DNA of 64,000 bases from contig OZ241919.1 of assembly GCA_965203835.1 (NCBI GenBank), positions 3,720,001 through 3,784,000 on the forward strand. The letters are read 5' to 3'. The translations under genes were made by a program, and so were the position numbers. This document shows positions 8,834 through 19,073 of the stretch, piece by piece; the stretch's first letter is position 1; every line of letters starts with the position of its first letter. The stretch comes from CBDCFV01 sp965203835 (GTDB lineage Bacteria; Chloroflexota; Dehalococcoidia; Lucifugimonadales; UBA3495). The notes below the pieces were generated by a model, which saw only the letters and a list, made by a program, of their open reading frames with translations, did no database searches and was not told where the DNA came from.

Positions 8834-10066
8834 TTGATAAAGGTGGGAGACGTGAAAGAGATATACGAGAAGAAAGGGACGGGCTGTTCGATCCGAGGGA
8901 TAGCCGATGACCTGGGCATAGCCCGGAACACGGTGCGGCGGTACCTGAGGACGCCTGATGCGATGCGGCCCAAGCCGCGAGCGCCGCGGGGTTCGAAGCT
9001 GGACCCGTACCTGGAATACATTGACCGACGGATGTCGGAAGGGTTGGAGAACTGCCGGGTGTTGCAACGGGAGTTGCAGGCTCTGGGGTACGACGGGAGC
9101 TACACCATCCTGGCGGACTATATGCGTCCTCGGAGGCGCAGCCGTCAGCCCAAGGCGACGGTGCGCTTCGACACTGGGCCTGGGGAGCAGGCCCAGGTGG
9201 ACTGGGGCAGCCTGGCGTACATCGGCGCCGATGGCCGGAAGCACCGCATCTGGGTGTTCGTGATGGTGCTGAGTCGGTCGAGGGCCTACTACGTGGAACT
9301 GGTGCGCCGTGCCGACACCGCCGCCTTCATTCAGTGCCACGTGAACGCCTTCGAGTACTTGGGAGGCATGCCTCGCCGTTGCCTCTACGACAATGCCAAG
9401 GTGGTCACCTTGGGCCGGGACCAGGATGGCCAGGTGGAGTGGAACCTGCGGATGCTGGACTTCTCCCGGCGGGTGGGCTTCGAGCTGAAGCTGTGCCAGC
9501 CCTACCGGGCCCAGACGAAGGGGAAAGTAGAGAGTGGGGTGAAGTATGTCCGAGGCAACCTGTGGCCCAGCGTACGCTTCACCGACGACGCGGATCTCAA
9601 CCGGCAGACCCTGGAGTGGTGCGACCAGGTGGCCAACGTCAGGGAACACGGGACAACCCATCGTGTTCCCCGGGACATGCTGGCGGAGGAGCTTCCCCAT
9701 CTGGGCAAGCTGCCCGAGGAGAGGGGCCTGGCTCCCTATCTGCGGGAGGACCACACCGTGGCTCGGGACGGCTACGTCAGTTGGGAAGGCTCCCGCTACG
9801 GGGTCCACTGGCAGTGGGCAAGGTCTACCGTGCAGGTAGGAGTGCGCGCTGGCACGGTGGAGATCTGGGCTGGCGATGGCCGCATCGCCACCCACCCCAG
9901 GGCCCAAAATCCGGGGCGGCGCTTCATCCTGCCCGGTCAATGGTCCGGCTTGCCCAAGGTGGATGGCCGTCCTCACAAGGAAGCGGTGGCGGTGCAGGCA
10001 CCGGTGGGCGAGGTGGAACGCCGTTCCCTGGATGTGTACGAGCTGGCCGCGGGAGGTGCGCGATGA
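8834..10066 (+). CDS. istA: IS21 transposase IstA, copy A
   Basis: 410 aa from a TTG at 8834 (a GTG at 8843 is also possible). Helix-turn-helix at about 18-38 (CSIRGIADDLGIARNTVRRY), catalytic Asp123 (QVDWGS), Asp186 (LYDNAK) and Glu233 (GKVESGVKY) all present. From residue 119 (base 9188) onwards it is identical to copy B at 19.1-19.9 kb on the other strand, while residues 1-118 differ at many positions. The sharp switch indicates recombination or gene conversion between two related IS21 elements. Confidence 0.8.
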   Translation: MIKVGDVKEIYEKKGTGCSIRGIADDLGIARNTVRRYLRTPDAMRPKPRAPRGSKLDPYLEYIDRRMSEGLENCRVLQRELQALGYDGSYTILADYMRPRRRSRQPKATVRFDTGPGEQAQVDWGSLAYIGADGRKHRIWVFVMVLSRSRAYYVELVRRADTAAFIQCHVNAFEYLGGMPRRCLYDNAKVVTLGRDQDGQVEWNLRMLDFSRRVGFELKLCQPYRAQTKGKVESGVKYVRGNLWPSVRFTDDADLNRQTLEWCDQVANVREHGTTHRVPRDMLAEELPHLGKLPEERGLAPYLREDHTVARDGYVSWEGSRYGVHWQWARSTVQVGVRAGTVEIWAGDGRIATHPRAQNPGRRFILPGQWSGLPKVDGRPHKEAVAVQAPVGEVERRSLDVYELAAGGAR

Positions 10067-10874
10067 CCACCATCGCCCTGGAACAGGTCCGCCAGCATCT
10101 TCAGACCCTGGGCCTGAAGCAGGCCGTGGAAGCCCTGGACAACTCCCTGGACGCCGCTGCCAGCAAGCAGTTGCCCTACCCTGAGGTGATGGCTGAACTG
10201 CTGGGAGTTGAAGTAGCCGCCCGCCGGGAACGGTACCTCACCACTCGGACCAGGCTGGCACACCTGCCCTTCCAGCGGACCCTGGAACAGTTCGACTTCG
10301 GCTTCCAGCCCTCCATTGACGAGCGGCTGGTGAAGGAACTGGCCAACCTGGCCTTCGTCACCGAGGCCACCAACATTCTCCTCCTGGGTCCGCCGGGCGT
10401 GGGCAAGACCCATCTGGCCATTGCCCTGGCCCTCAAGGCCATCGGGCAGGGCCTGGGCGCCTACTTCGTGCGGGCCTACGACCTGATGGAGGACCTGAGG
10501 AAGGCCCGTATCGAACACAACCTGGACCGGCGGATGAAGGTGTACCTCGCCCCCAAGGTGCTGATTGTGGACGAGTTCGGCATCTGGCCCTATGACCGAG
10601 AATCGGCCACCGCCTTCTTCACTCTGGTGTCGGCCCGCTACGAGCGTGGCAGCATCATCCTCACCTCCAACAAGGGCTTCGGCGAGTGGGGTGAATGCTG
10701 GGAGACAGCGTCATAGCTGCGGCCATACTGGACCGGCTGCTGCACCACAGCCACGTGCTGAACATCAGGGGCGAGAGCTACCGGCTCAGGGAGAAGCGGC
10801 AGGCCGGCCTGTTCCCGTCCCAGCAACTGCTCAACTCTCCATCGGAGGAGACCGGCGCCAACTACACAGGCTGA
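10063..10874 (+). pseudogene. istB: IS21 helper ATPase IstB, copy A, frameshifted
   Basis: ATGA overlap with istA. Walker A LGPPGVGKTH and Walker B VLIVDEFG are intact. Near 10695 one base is missing: GEWGE should continue to LGDSVIAAAILDRLLHHSHV, but the reading frame runs into TAG at 10729, while the expected C-terminus is found in the next frame to a TGA at 10872. Copy B carries the same deletion, so it arose before the duplication. Confidence 0.7.
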
Positions 10875-10889
10875 CAAAATCATTGGAAA

Positions 10890-12562
10890 GCTACCGGGGT
10901 GGCTCAATTCCAACCTGTAATTTTTGTCATTGCTCTACGATAATGACCGCTTGAACTGCTCAGGGAAAATGTCCGCCTATGAAGGACGTGACATTGAACC
11001 AGAGAGAGCAAGCCAGACTCCAGGTACTCAACAGTGTGATGGAATATCAACTACCCAGGTCTCAGGCGGCCGAACTTCTGGGGATCAGTGAACGCCAGGT
11101 CCGGCGAGTCCTGGCGGCCTACCGGAGGGACGGGGCCGCCGCACTGGTCCACGGCAACCGAGGCCGCCAGCCCCGCAACACCATTCCCGAAGAGGTCGCC
11201 TCCGCCGTGGTCATCCTGGCCTGCGAGAAATACGCCGGCTTCAACCACAGCCACCTGGCCGAGGTCCTGGCGGAACGGGAGGACATTCACCTGAGCCGCC
11301 AGACGGTAAGCCGCCTCCTCAACCGCCACGGCCTGCCCAGCGCCAGGCGGCACCGTCCACCCAAACACCGGGTACGGCGTGAGCGGATGCCCCGGGAGGG
11401 CATGCTCCTGCAGATCGACGGCAGCCACCATGCCTGGCCGGAGGAGCGGGGACCCCGGTTCGTTCTGCTGCTGGCCGTGGATGATGCCACCGGTACGGTC
11501 GCCAACGCCGTCTTCCAGCCTGGGGAGGACACCCGGGGCTACTTCCAACTTATGGAAGGGGTCATCCGTCGCTACGGGCTCCCCCTGGCCCTCTACGGCG
11601 ACCGGCACGGGGTCTTCAAGTTTGCCGGAAAGCCCCGCCATATCCAGCCGCCGGTGGAAGCCACCCACTTCAGCCGAGCCATGCAGGAACTGGGCATTGA
11701 GCAGGTCTTCGCCCGTTCTCCCTAGGCCAAGGGCCGGGTAGAGCGAATGGCGGGCACCTTCCAGGACCGGCTGGTCAGCGAACTAAGGCTGGCGGGCGCC
11801 GCCACCATCGACCAGGCCAACGCCGTGCTGCAGGACTTTCTGCCCCGGTTCAACCAGCAGTTCCGCGTCCCGGCCCAGCAGGCCCAGGTAGCCTACCGCT
11901 CCTTGGACTCATCCCTGTCCCTGGAACGCGTCCTCTGCTTCAAGCACACCCGCCAGGTGGCCAGGGACAACACCGTTAAGTTCCAGTGGCGTACCCTGCA
12001 GTTGCTTCCCAGTGAGGAACGGCCCAGCTATGCCGGGGCCAAGGTGGAGGTCCTGGAGCAAAGCGACGGACAACTGATGGTCCAGTATCAGGGGGAAGTG
12101 ATCGCCCACCAGGAAGCTCCGCCCAGGCCCGGCGCCTTGAGAGCTTCCAACGGCGCGCTGGCGCCCACCCCGGAGATGGCCCAGGTGGTCAGGAACCTGG
12201 CACGGCACGGCCTCACCAGATTGCAACTCCAGCGCCTGGCCGCCCTGGAAGCTGCTGTCCCCCAGCGCCAGGAGGACGCTGAACCCCGCAGGCCCGATGC
12301 TCCACCGCCCCGGGAGGCTACCCCGCGCAAGCAGGCCCTTTGGAAAGCCATTCACCACGCCAGGCTTCAGGGTGTCTCCCTACGGGGCATCGCCAGGGAC
12401 CTGGGTATTTCCCGAAACACGGTCAGGAAGTACGTGGAACTGCCAGCTCCGCCCGTCAACCGGACTGCCAGACGGGCCGCTTACCTATCCGCTCAGGACA
12501 GGACTAATTGACATTTTCCCTGAGCACTTAACCGGACCTTTTCGCTGGACATCGACATAATT
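10890..12562 (+). mobile_element. ISNCY-derived unit, copy A (1,673 bp)
   Basis: Runs from GCTACCGGGGTGGCTCAATT to CTGGACATCGACATAATT and matches units B (16574-18246, reverse) and C (20346-22018) throughout as far as can be read. The 3' end is the normal ISNCY terminus, but the matching 5' terminus is missing; instead the unit starts with an IS21-like end (GGTGGCTCAATTCC). All three units share this hybrid left end, so the hybrid itself was copied. Confidence 0.7.
10979..12511 (+). pseudogene. ISNCY transposase copy A with in-frame TAG
   Basis: 510-codon DDE transposase related to the 4.1-kb copy: N-terminal HTH, LLQIDGSHH, VLLLAVDDATG, ALYGDRH, then SP-TAG-AKGRVERMAGTFQ. The TAG at 11723-11725 stands exactly where the intact homologue has Gln (CAG to TAG), just before the catalytic Glu. 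The downstream frame is intact to TGA and ends in an IstA-like HTH (GVSLRGIARDLGISRNTVRK). The stop should remove the catalytic Glu. Confidence 0.75.
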
Positions 12563-13201
12563 TTTGGCTCATTTTTAACCCGTAATTGACAGCCCGGAAT
12601 GAAGCTTGGGAAACCTAGCCGGTGAAGCAAGCCATTGGAGCGGATCATCTTGACGCTCAGCCGTCGTTGCGGTAGACGAATATCCGGCAGAGGCTGCTGC
12701 CCAAGAGTATGCACGAACATCTCCTACCGGTGCAGACCTCATTCTGCGGATTGCCATGATGTCCTTGGTGCCCTACTCGTAAATCGCGATTGCCCACCAG
12801 GTGGGACCGGAACGCGGAGCGACGGAATGGTCTGTTATCACTTGGTGAAATATCTTCTATCATCGGTAGCTAAACATGAACCTCGACATTGCTCGGGTCC
12901 GTGAAGCACCCTTACTCGCAGAGACCGGCCAATGAGATAGGTGATTATCAAGTGAAAATTAAGTTTACCTAAATGTAACTGTATCTGGTACTATGGGTTC
13001 GGCGGGAGCCGGATGTCAGCGGGAGGGGGTTTTGAATGAGGATAGGAGCGGTGAGGGGATATCGAAGCCTCCGGTGGGCTGGCAACCCTCCCGCAAGCTG
13101 CCCCGCCCCGGCAACATTTGGCGGATCCGTGAAGTTTCCGGAACCCGGCAAAGGTCCTGGAAAATTGGCGGGAGGGCTGTCCTCTAGAGGGAAATCGGAC
13201 A

Positions 13202-13260
13202 TCGTTCGTTTTTGGCAGTTAGCCTAACGACTTGGACCCCTTACCGCCAAAAACGAACGA
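13202..13260. repeat. 15-bp perfect inverted repeat with 29-bp spacer
   Basis: TCGTTCGTTTTTGGC at 13202-13216 pairs with GCCAAAAACGAACGA at 13246-13260. No T-tract follows, so it is not an obvious terminator. It could be a protein-binding site, a small terminal-repeat element or a recombination site. Confidence 0.6.
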
Positions 13261-13627
13261 TACACCCTCTTTCAATCAAGGGTTAGCAACCCTCCCGTAA
13301 CAGACTTTAGTTTGACGTGGAGGTTGCCATCATGCCCATTCTTGACCCTGCTCTCGACTTTTGCGGCGTTTGACTGCTAGGGCCTCCGCAGGCCCGTGGG
13401 CCCTGGTGGTCTGCTCAAAATTCAAACGGTAACTGGATTCCCGTATGCGACAGTAGCTACAGAGAGATAGGTGGGCCGCGCAATAGGGAATCGAGCGCAA
13501 AGTTTCCGACAAGAATCTGCGACAGTTGCGGCGCGTTGAGCTCAAGCCCGGTGGTTTCGGGTACGCAGCCAGGGTTTTCCACCCATGCCAGACCAACTCC
13601 TGTGTGACCGCTGTCGTTAATAATTTG

Positions 13628-13654
13628 CGGCGGGTTTGGCCTGCCGCCTTTTTT
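13628..13654 (+). terminator. terminator-like hairpin
   Basis: CGGCGGG (13628-13634) pairs with CCTGCCG (13640-13646) over a TTTGG loop, one G-U pair, followed by CC and six T. No complete gene upstream is evident. Confidence 0.5.
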
Positions 13655-13795
13655 GCAATTGCAGAAAGGAGACAACGATGAGGTTCCTACCATATTAGTC
13701 TTTCAAGACACCTCAAATGCTAACTGATGGATGAAATGGTTCCAAGAGCTTATCCGCCGGGCTGGTCTAACATGAGGGCGTACAGGAGAAATGAT

Positions 13796-14055
13796 ATGGG
13801 AGGCATCAAGCTTGCTATGGCACTGGCAGTAATTCTGTTGGCGGTCATAGCCTGCCGTGATGAGCAGCCTAAAACGCCGGACGTCGAATTGACGGCGGAG
13901 ACAAGTGTTCAAGCAACTCGCACCGCAGAACCGGCGACGCCGACCAGGGGCCTGACCCCGACCGCCACGGCTTTGCCGATGCGCACGGCTACCCCAACCG
14001 CCACGCCCATACCCACGGCTACGGCTATCCCAACCGGTCGATGCTCCTATACTAA
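13796..14055 (+). pseudogene. lipoprotein gene truncated by an IS1182 insertion
   Basis: ATG at 13796 with AGGAG 6 bases upstream. The start MGGIKLAMALAVILLAVIAC is a classic signal peptide ending in a lipobox Cys (residue 20), followed by a Thr/Pro-rich tether (TATPIPTATAIPT). The similar Thr/Pro tethers after a lipobox are common in Chloroflexota surface lipoproteins. The functional domain is missing because the frame enters an IS1182 end (CAGCCTGTCTCAGAAG) at about 14055; no convincing continuation was found after 14862. Confidence 0.55.
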
Positions 14056-14862
14056 ACAGCCTGTCTCAGAAGTCGGCAGGCAAGATGGCGTGTACACTAT
14101 AGGGAGACGATGCGATAGGAGTCGAGAGGGTGCCGCTTCGAGACATGCCCCGTGAGCAGGCCTAGCTGTTGCCGCCGTCTCTTGATGAGTTGTTGTCCTT
14201 GGATCATCCAGTCCATTTCGTGGCCGAGTTCGTCGACTCCCTAGACCGCGAGGCCTGGAGGGAACTCGGCGTGGAGATAGAGGGCGAATCGCTAGGAGCA
14301 CCAGCCTATCATCCCCGGGCACTACTCAGCGTCTGGCTGTTTGGCTTCGTTACCGGAATTCGCTCCAGCCGAAAGCTGGAGGCGGCCTGCCGGGACCAGA
14401 TTCCCTATTTATGGATTACCGGCTGGCAGCATCCGGACCACAACACCCTGTGGCGGTTCTACAAGGACCATCGCCAAGCAATGAGAGGTATCCTAAAGCG
14501 AACAGTGCGTACGGCAGTGGCGATGGATCTGGTGGACCTGGCGGTGCAGGCGGTGGACGAGACCAAGGTGGCGGCCAACGCATCGTCCTGCCGCAGTTAC
14601 GATGCCGAGGAACTGGCCAAACTGTTGGAGCGACTGGACCGGGCCATCGCCTTCAACCTGCGGACTCTGTGGCGTATATGGCGTACCCGGCGGCCGGTTT
14701 ACCCCCGTACCTCCATCGGCAAACCGCTCCCATCCCATAGTCACCCGACCGACTGCTAACCGGTTGTCATGGCTGTCCAATCCCTTTTACGCCCACAGCC
14801 GGTGAATTTGCCGCGACGCCGGTCTACGGGGAGTCCATGTGTCGCCTTATGAGACAGGCTGC
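14054..14862 (+). mobile_element. IS1182-family relic 1
   Basis: Bounded by CAGCCTGTCTCAGAAG (about 14054) and the inverse CTTATGAGACAGGCTG (ending 14862). The interior holds only the N-terminal third of a transposase. The left end resembles the CAGTCTCATAAG ends of the second IS1182 copy at 29.75 kb. Confidence 0.6.
14145..14757 (+). pseudogene. IS1182 transposase N-terminus, TAG and truncation
   Basis: MPREQA-TAG-LLPPSLDELL: the stop at 14163-14165 sits where the second copy has Trp. Similarity to the 29.87-kb transposase (DHPxxFVAEF, GAPAYHPRALL, SSRKLEAA, WQHPDHNTLWR) continues to about residue 165 and then stops abruptly in unrelated sequence. Both catalytic halves of the RNase H fold are not present. 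Confidence 0.7.
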
Positions 14863-15164
14863 AATGCCAAGGTGGGATATACATTTAGGGCATCTTGGCG
14901 ACGAGCGAAAAGACTCCACAGCACCTTATACCGTCTTTAAGCCCCAACGGGGTGAGCATCGACGACATGGTCTGGCGACATGTACATTTCACCATGGCTT
15001 TAGTTTAGGGGAAATAGATCTCCTGTTCCAGACCGTTGAGTGCTCGCCAGTCCTGTAATCGTCGTTACGTTGATCACCCAAGCACCGCCCCTTACCACTC
15101 TCTAGCCCCAAGGGCGAAAGTGTTAAAATCCCCATCAAGCATCCCTGCATTTCGGAGCAATACG

Positions 15165-15929
15165 ATGCAAAATGTCCACGACTACAATTACCGGCTGCTT
15201 CCCAGGACCACGGGGGAGAAGCTGGATCACGGCATCGCGCCGGAGCCTCCCCATGACTGGACCGGCTGGGAAAATCGTCTCCGGCATTCCAACATGAACG
15301 CGGAGGACCGGGAGCGCATGCTCACAAAACTAGCCCGCCTAGAAAGGGCCGTGAGAGTCCACCACATCCCCCCCGGATACAACCCTGCCCTAGAACGAAA
15401 TGATCTCGGCCTCCGCTATCTCGACATGGGAGACATACCACGGGCCTTCCGGCAGCTTCGCGGCGCGGTCAGGCAGGACCCAAACATGGCCATGCTCCAC
15501 AACAATATCGGTGCCATGTACCTGGAGATCGGGGACCTAGAGCGGGCCGGGCATTACCTCAGCCAAGCGGTCCTGCATCAGGAGGACCTGGACACAGCCT
15601 ACGGGAACCGGGCCCTAGTGCACATCGAGCAAGGCCAGTACTTGGAGGCTTACCAAGACTTGGCCGCAGCCATCAGGCTGGCGCCCGGCGACCCCGCGCA
15701 CCACAATAACATGGGAGTCCTTTTCCTCGAGGCAGGATTCCCGGAAACCGCCCTAGCCTGCTTCATGAGCGCCATCCAACTGGACTCCACCAGCCCCATG
15801 TATCACAGCAATCTAGGATTCGCCCACCGGGAGTCGGGTAACCCAGCAGAGGCCACCCGGTACTTCCAGAGCGCCGGCAGGATGGCGGAAGAGCAACTCC
15901 AAGAAGCCCTGCGTGGCAGCGCCACGTGA
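15165..15929 (+). CDS. TPR-repeat protein
   Basis: 254 aa from ATG 15165, chosen over an upstream open frame because GGAG lies 8 bases before it and the extra N-terminus is low-complexity. After a 75-residue lead, about five consecutive tetratricopeptide repeats run to the C-terminus (for example ALERNDLGLRYLDMGDIPRA and MLHNNIGAMYLEIGDLERAG). TPR arrays are protein-binding scaffolds. The stop overlaps the next gene's GTG (GTGA), so it is probably co-translated with the PIN-domain protein; a TPR partner regulating a PIN ribonuclease is a reasonable guess but not shown. No signal peptide. Confidence 0.75.
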   Translation: MQNVHDYNYRLLPRTTGEKLDHGIAPEPPHDWTGWENRLRHSNMNAEDRERMLTKLARLERAVRVHHIPPGYNPALERNDLGLRYLDMGDIPRAFRQLRGAVRQDPNMAMLHNNIGAMYLEIGDLERAGHYLSQAVLHQEDLDTAYGNRALVHIEQGQYLEAYQDLAAAIRLAPGDPAHHNNMGVLFLEAGFPETALACFMSAIQLDSTSPMYHSNLGFAHRESGNPAEATRYFQSAGRMAEEQLQEALRGSAT

Positions 15930-16402
15930 GCGAGACTCCGCAGGAGCCATCCCCTCTTCACCCATCCCCACCAACGCAGATCCGCATGGTGGTCGACAGC
16001 AGCGTACTCCTCCCCATTCTCGCCAACCCCGGAAGGGACTGCCATTGGATGGTCAAACTATGGGATCAAGGCCTCGCTGTACCCTTAGTAAACGACAGGA
16101 CTATCCAGGAGATCAGAAGGAAGCTCTTGGAGTGGAGCCCCACCCCCAAGCCGCTCCAAGCTCAAAGGTTCGTCCAGAACTGCCTCAGACCCTACGAGCG
16201 GAATTGGGAAATGGTCCCCTGGGAAGACATGGCCCACACTCCCAGGTGCAGCGACCCGGAGGACCAGATGTTCATAAACCTAGGCGTGGCGGGAAATGCC
16301 GATATCCTCGTCGCCCGGGATAGATCCCTCCTGATGATGGACGGAGACCTCCCCTTCCGCATCATGAATGAGCAGGATTTCCGCGGAGCAATGTTGGGAT
16401 GA
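15926..16402 (+). CDS. PIN-domain ribonuclease, putative toxin
   Basis: 158 aa with the GTG that overlaps the TPR stop, or 138 aa from ATG 15986, which is the more typical PIN start (MVVDSSVLLPIL). Acidic active-site residues are visible in order: Asp24 (VVDSS), Glu62 (IQEIRRK), Asp110/Asp113 (SDPEDQMFINLG) and Asp132 (VARDRSL). It matches the single-domain PIN family of VapC-like/COG1569 toxins that cleave RNA. There is no small antitoxin gene directly upstream; the coupled TPR protein occupies that position. Length is normal. The pair sits inside the segment bounded by the 3.4-kb inverted repeat. Confidence 0.75.
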   Translation: MSETPQEPSPLHPSPPTQIRMVVDSSVLLPILANPGRDCHWMVKLWDQGLAVPLVNDRTIQEIRRKLLEWSPTPKPLQAQRFVQNCLRPYERNWEMVPWEDMAHTPRCSDPEDQMFINLGVAGNADILVARDRSLLMMDGDLPFRIMNEQDFRGAMLG

Positions 16403-16573
16403 ACAATCCCGCCAAGGTCTGACTTCAACCCCTTACTCCAAGGGATACACGACCACTGGGCCCATTTCGCTCCACTAGATTCGGGCGGCTATGACGTCAG
16501 GGCACCTGACCGGGAGCGTCCGCGTAGAGCCACTGATCAGCTTGTGTTATTAACGGACTTAAAATGAGCCAAA

Positions 16574-18246
16574 AATTATGTCGATGTCCAGCGAAAAGGT
16601 CCGGTTAAGTGCTCAGGGAAAATGTCAATTAGTCCTGTCCTGAGCGGATAGGTAAGCGGCCCGTCTGGCAGTCCGGTTGACGGGCGGAGCTGGCAGTTCC
16701 ACGTACTTCCTGACCGTGTTTCGGGAAATACCCAGGTCCCTGGCGATGCCCCGTAGGGAGACACCCTGAAGCCTGGCGTGGTGAATGGCTTTCCAAAGGG
16801 CCTGCTTGCGCGGGGTAGCCTCCCGGGGCGGTGGAGCATCGGGCCTGCGGGGTTCAGCGTCCTCCTGGCGCTGGGGGACAGCAGCTTCCAGGGCGGCCAG
16901 GCGCTGGAGTTGCAATCTGGTGAGGCCGTGCCGTGCCAGGTTCCTGACCACCTGGGCCATCTCCGGGGTGGGCGCCAGCGCGCCGTTGGAAGCTCTCAAG
17001 GCGCCGGGCCTGGGCGGAGCTTCCTGGTGGGCGATCACTTCCCCCTGATACTGGACCATCAGTTGTCCGTCGCTTTGCTCCAGGACCTCCACCTTGGCCC
17101 CGGCATAGCTGGGCCGTTCCTCACTGGGAAGCAACTGCAGGGTACGCCACTGGAACTTAACGGTGTTGTCCCTGGCCACCTGGCGGGTGTGCTTGAAGCA
17201 GAGGACGCGTTCCAGGGACAGGGATGAGTCCAAGGAGCGGTAGGCTACCTGGGCCTGCTGGGCCGGGACGCGGAACTGCTGGTTGAACCGGGGCAGAAAG
17301 TCCTGCAGCACGGCGTTGGCCTGGTCGATGGTGGCGGCGCCCGCCAGCCTTAGTTCGCTGACCAGCCGGTCCTGGAAGGTGCCCGCCATTCGCTCTACCC
17401 GGCCCTTGGCCTAGGGAGAACGGGCGAAGACCTGCTCAATGCCCAGTTCCTGCATGGCTCGGCTGAAGTGGGTGGCTTCCACCGGCGGCTGGATATGGCG
17501 GGGCTTTCCGGCAAACTTGAAGACCCCGTGCCGGTCGCCGTAGAGGGCCAGGGGGAGCCCGTAGCGACGGATGACCCCTTCCATAAGTTGGAAGTAGCCC
17601 CGGGTGTCCTCCCCAGGCTGGAAGACGGCGTTGGCGACCGTACCGGTGGCATCATCCACGGCCAGCAGCAGAACGAACCGGGGTCCCCGCTCCTCCGGCC
17701 AGGCATGGTGGCTGCCGTCGATCTGCAGGAGCATGCCCTCCCGGGGCATCCGCTCACGCCGTACCCGGTGTTTGGGTGGACGGTGCCGCCTGGCGCTGGG
17801 CAGGCCGTGGCGGTTGAGGAGGCGGCTTACCGTCTGGCGGCTCAGGTGAATGTCCTCCCGTTCCGCCAGGACCTCGGCCAGGTGGCTGTGGTTGAAGCCG
17901 GCGTATTTCTCGCAGGCCAGGATGACCACGGCGGAGGCGACCTCTTCGGGAATGGTGTTGCGGGGCTGGCGGCCTCGGTTGCCGTGGACCAGTGCGGCGG
18001 CCCCGTCCCTCCGGTAGGCCGCCAGGACTCGCCGGACCTGGCGTTCACTGATCCCCAGAAGTTCGGCCGCCTGAGACCTGGGTAGTTGATATTCCATCAC
18101 ACTGTTGAGTACCTGGAGTCTGGCTTGCTCTCTCTGGTTCAATGTCACGTCCTTCATAGGCGGACATTTTCCCTGAGCAGTTCAAGCGGTCATTATCGTA
18201 GAGCAATGACAAAAATTACAGGTTGGAATTGAGCCACCCCGGTAGC
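16574..18246 (-). mobile_element. ISNCY-derived unit, copy B
   Basis: Reverse-oriented copy of the 1,673-bp unit. Together with unit C it forms an inverted pair flanking IS21 copy B (18247-20345), the layout of a composite transposon. Confidence 0.7.
16625..18157 (-). pseudogene. ISNCY transposase copy B with in-frame TAG
   Basis: Same 510-codon frame and same TAG (17413-17411, before AKGRVER) as copy A. Being identical, it was duplicated after the nonsense mutation. Confidence 0.75.
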
Positions 18247-18261
18247 TTTCCAATGATTTTG

Positions 18262-19073
18262 TCAGCCTGTGTAGTTGGCGCCGGTCTCCTCCGATGGAGA
18301 GTTGAGCAGTTGCTGGGACGGGAACAGGCCGGCCTGCCGCTTCTCCCTGAGCCGGTAGCTCTCGCCCCTGATGTTCAGCACGTGGCTGTGGTGCAGCAGC
18401 CGGTCCAGTATGGCCGCAGCTATGACGCTGTCTCCCAGCATTCACCCCACTCGCCGAAGCCCTTGTTGGAGGTGAGGATGATGCTGCCACGCTCGTAGCG
18501 GGCCGACACCAGAGTGAAGAAGGCGGTGGCCGATTCTCGGTCATAGGGCCAGATGCCGAACTCGTCCACAATCAGCACCTTGGGGGCGAGGTACACCTTC
18601 ATCCGCCGGTCCAGGTTGTGTTCGATACGGGCCTTCCTCAGGTCCTCCATCAGGTCGTAGGCCCGCACGAAGTAGGCGCCCAGGCCCTGCCCGATGGCCT
18701 TGAGGGCCAGGGCAATGGCCAGATGGGTCTTGCCCACGCCCGGCGGACCCAGGAGGAGAATGTTGGTGGCCTCGGTGACGAAGGCCAGGTTGGCCAGTTC
18801 CTTCACCAGCCGCTCGTCAATGGAGGGCTGGAAGCCGAAGTCGAACTGTTCCAGGGTCCGCTGGAAGGGCAGGTGTGCCAGCCTGGTCCGAGTGGTGAGG
18901 TACCGTTCCCGGCGGGCGGCTACTTCAACTCCCAGCAGTTCAGCCATCACCTCAGGGTAGGGCAACTGCTTGCTGGCAGCGGCGTCCAGGGAGTTGTCCA
19001 GGGCTTCCACGGCCTGCTTCAGGCCCAGGGTCTGAAGATGCTGGCGGACCTGTTCCAGGGCGATGGTGGTCAT
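18262..19073 (-). pseudogene. istB: IS21 helper ATPase IstB, copy B, frameshifted
   Basis: Identical to copy A including the single-base deletion near 18441 that shifts the frame after GEWGE. Walker motifs intact. Start overlaps the istA stop. Confidence 0.7.

Larger units (their letters stand above)
9188..12575 (+). repeat. left arm of a 3,388-bp inverted repeat
   Basis: Mirrors 16561-19948 on the opposite strand (coordinate sum 29136 at every landmark checked: istA stop, istB start, both transposase ends). It covers most of istA, istB, the ISNCY unit and 13 extra bases (TTTGGCTCATTTT) beyond the ISNCY end. Confidence 0.8.
12576..13795. other. 1.2 kb without a convincing gene
   Basis: Frames are short and overlapping. 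Notable content: motif CAACCCTCCCG at 13084 and 13287 and its inverse near 13158, a 15-bp perfect inverted repeat at 13202-13260 and a terminator-like hairpin at 13628-13654. The low coding signal suggests IS debris or regulatory DNA. Confidence 0.4.

Noticed and set aside
12993..13227. Short Pro/Gly-rich frames on both strands near 13.0-13.2 kb
   Set aside because: Their composition follows the repeated CCCTCCCG motif; no start signal or family.
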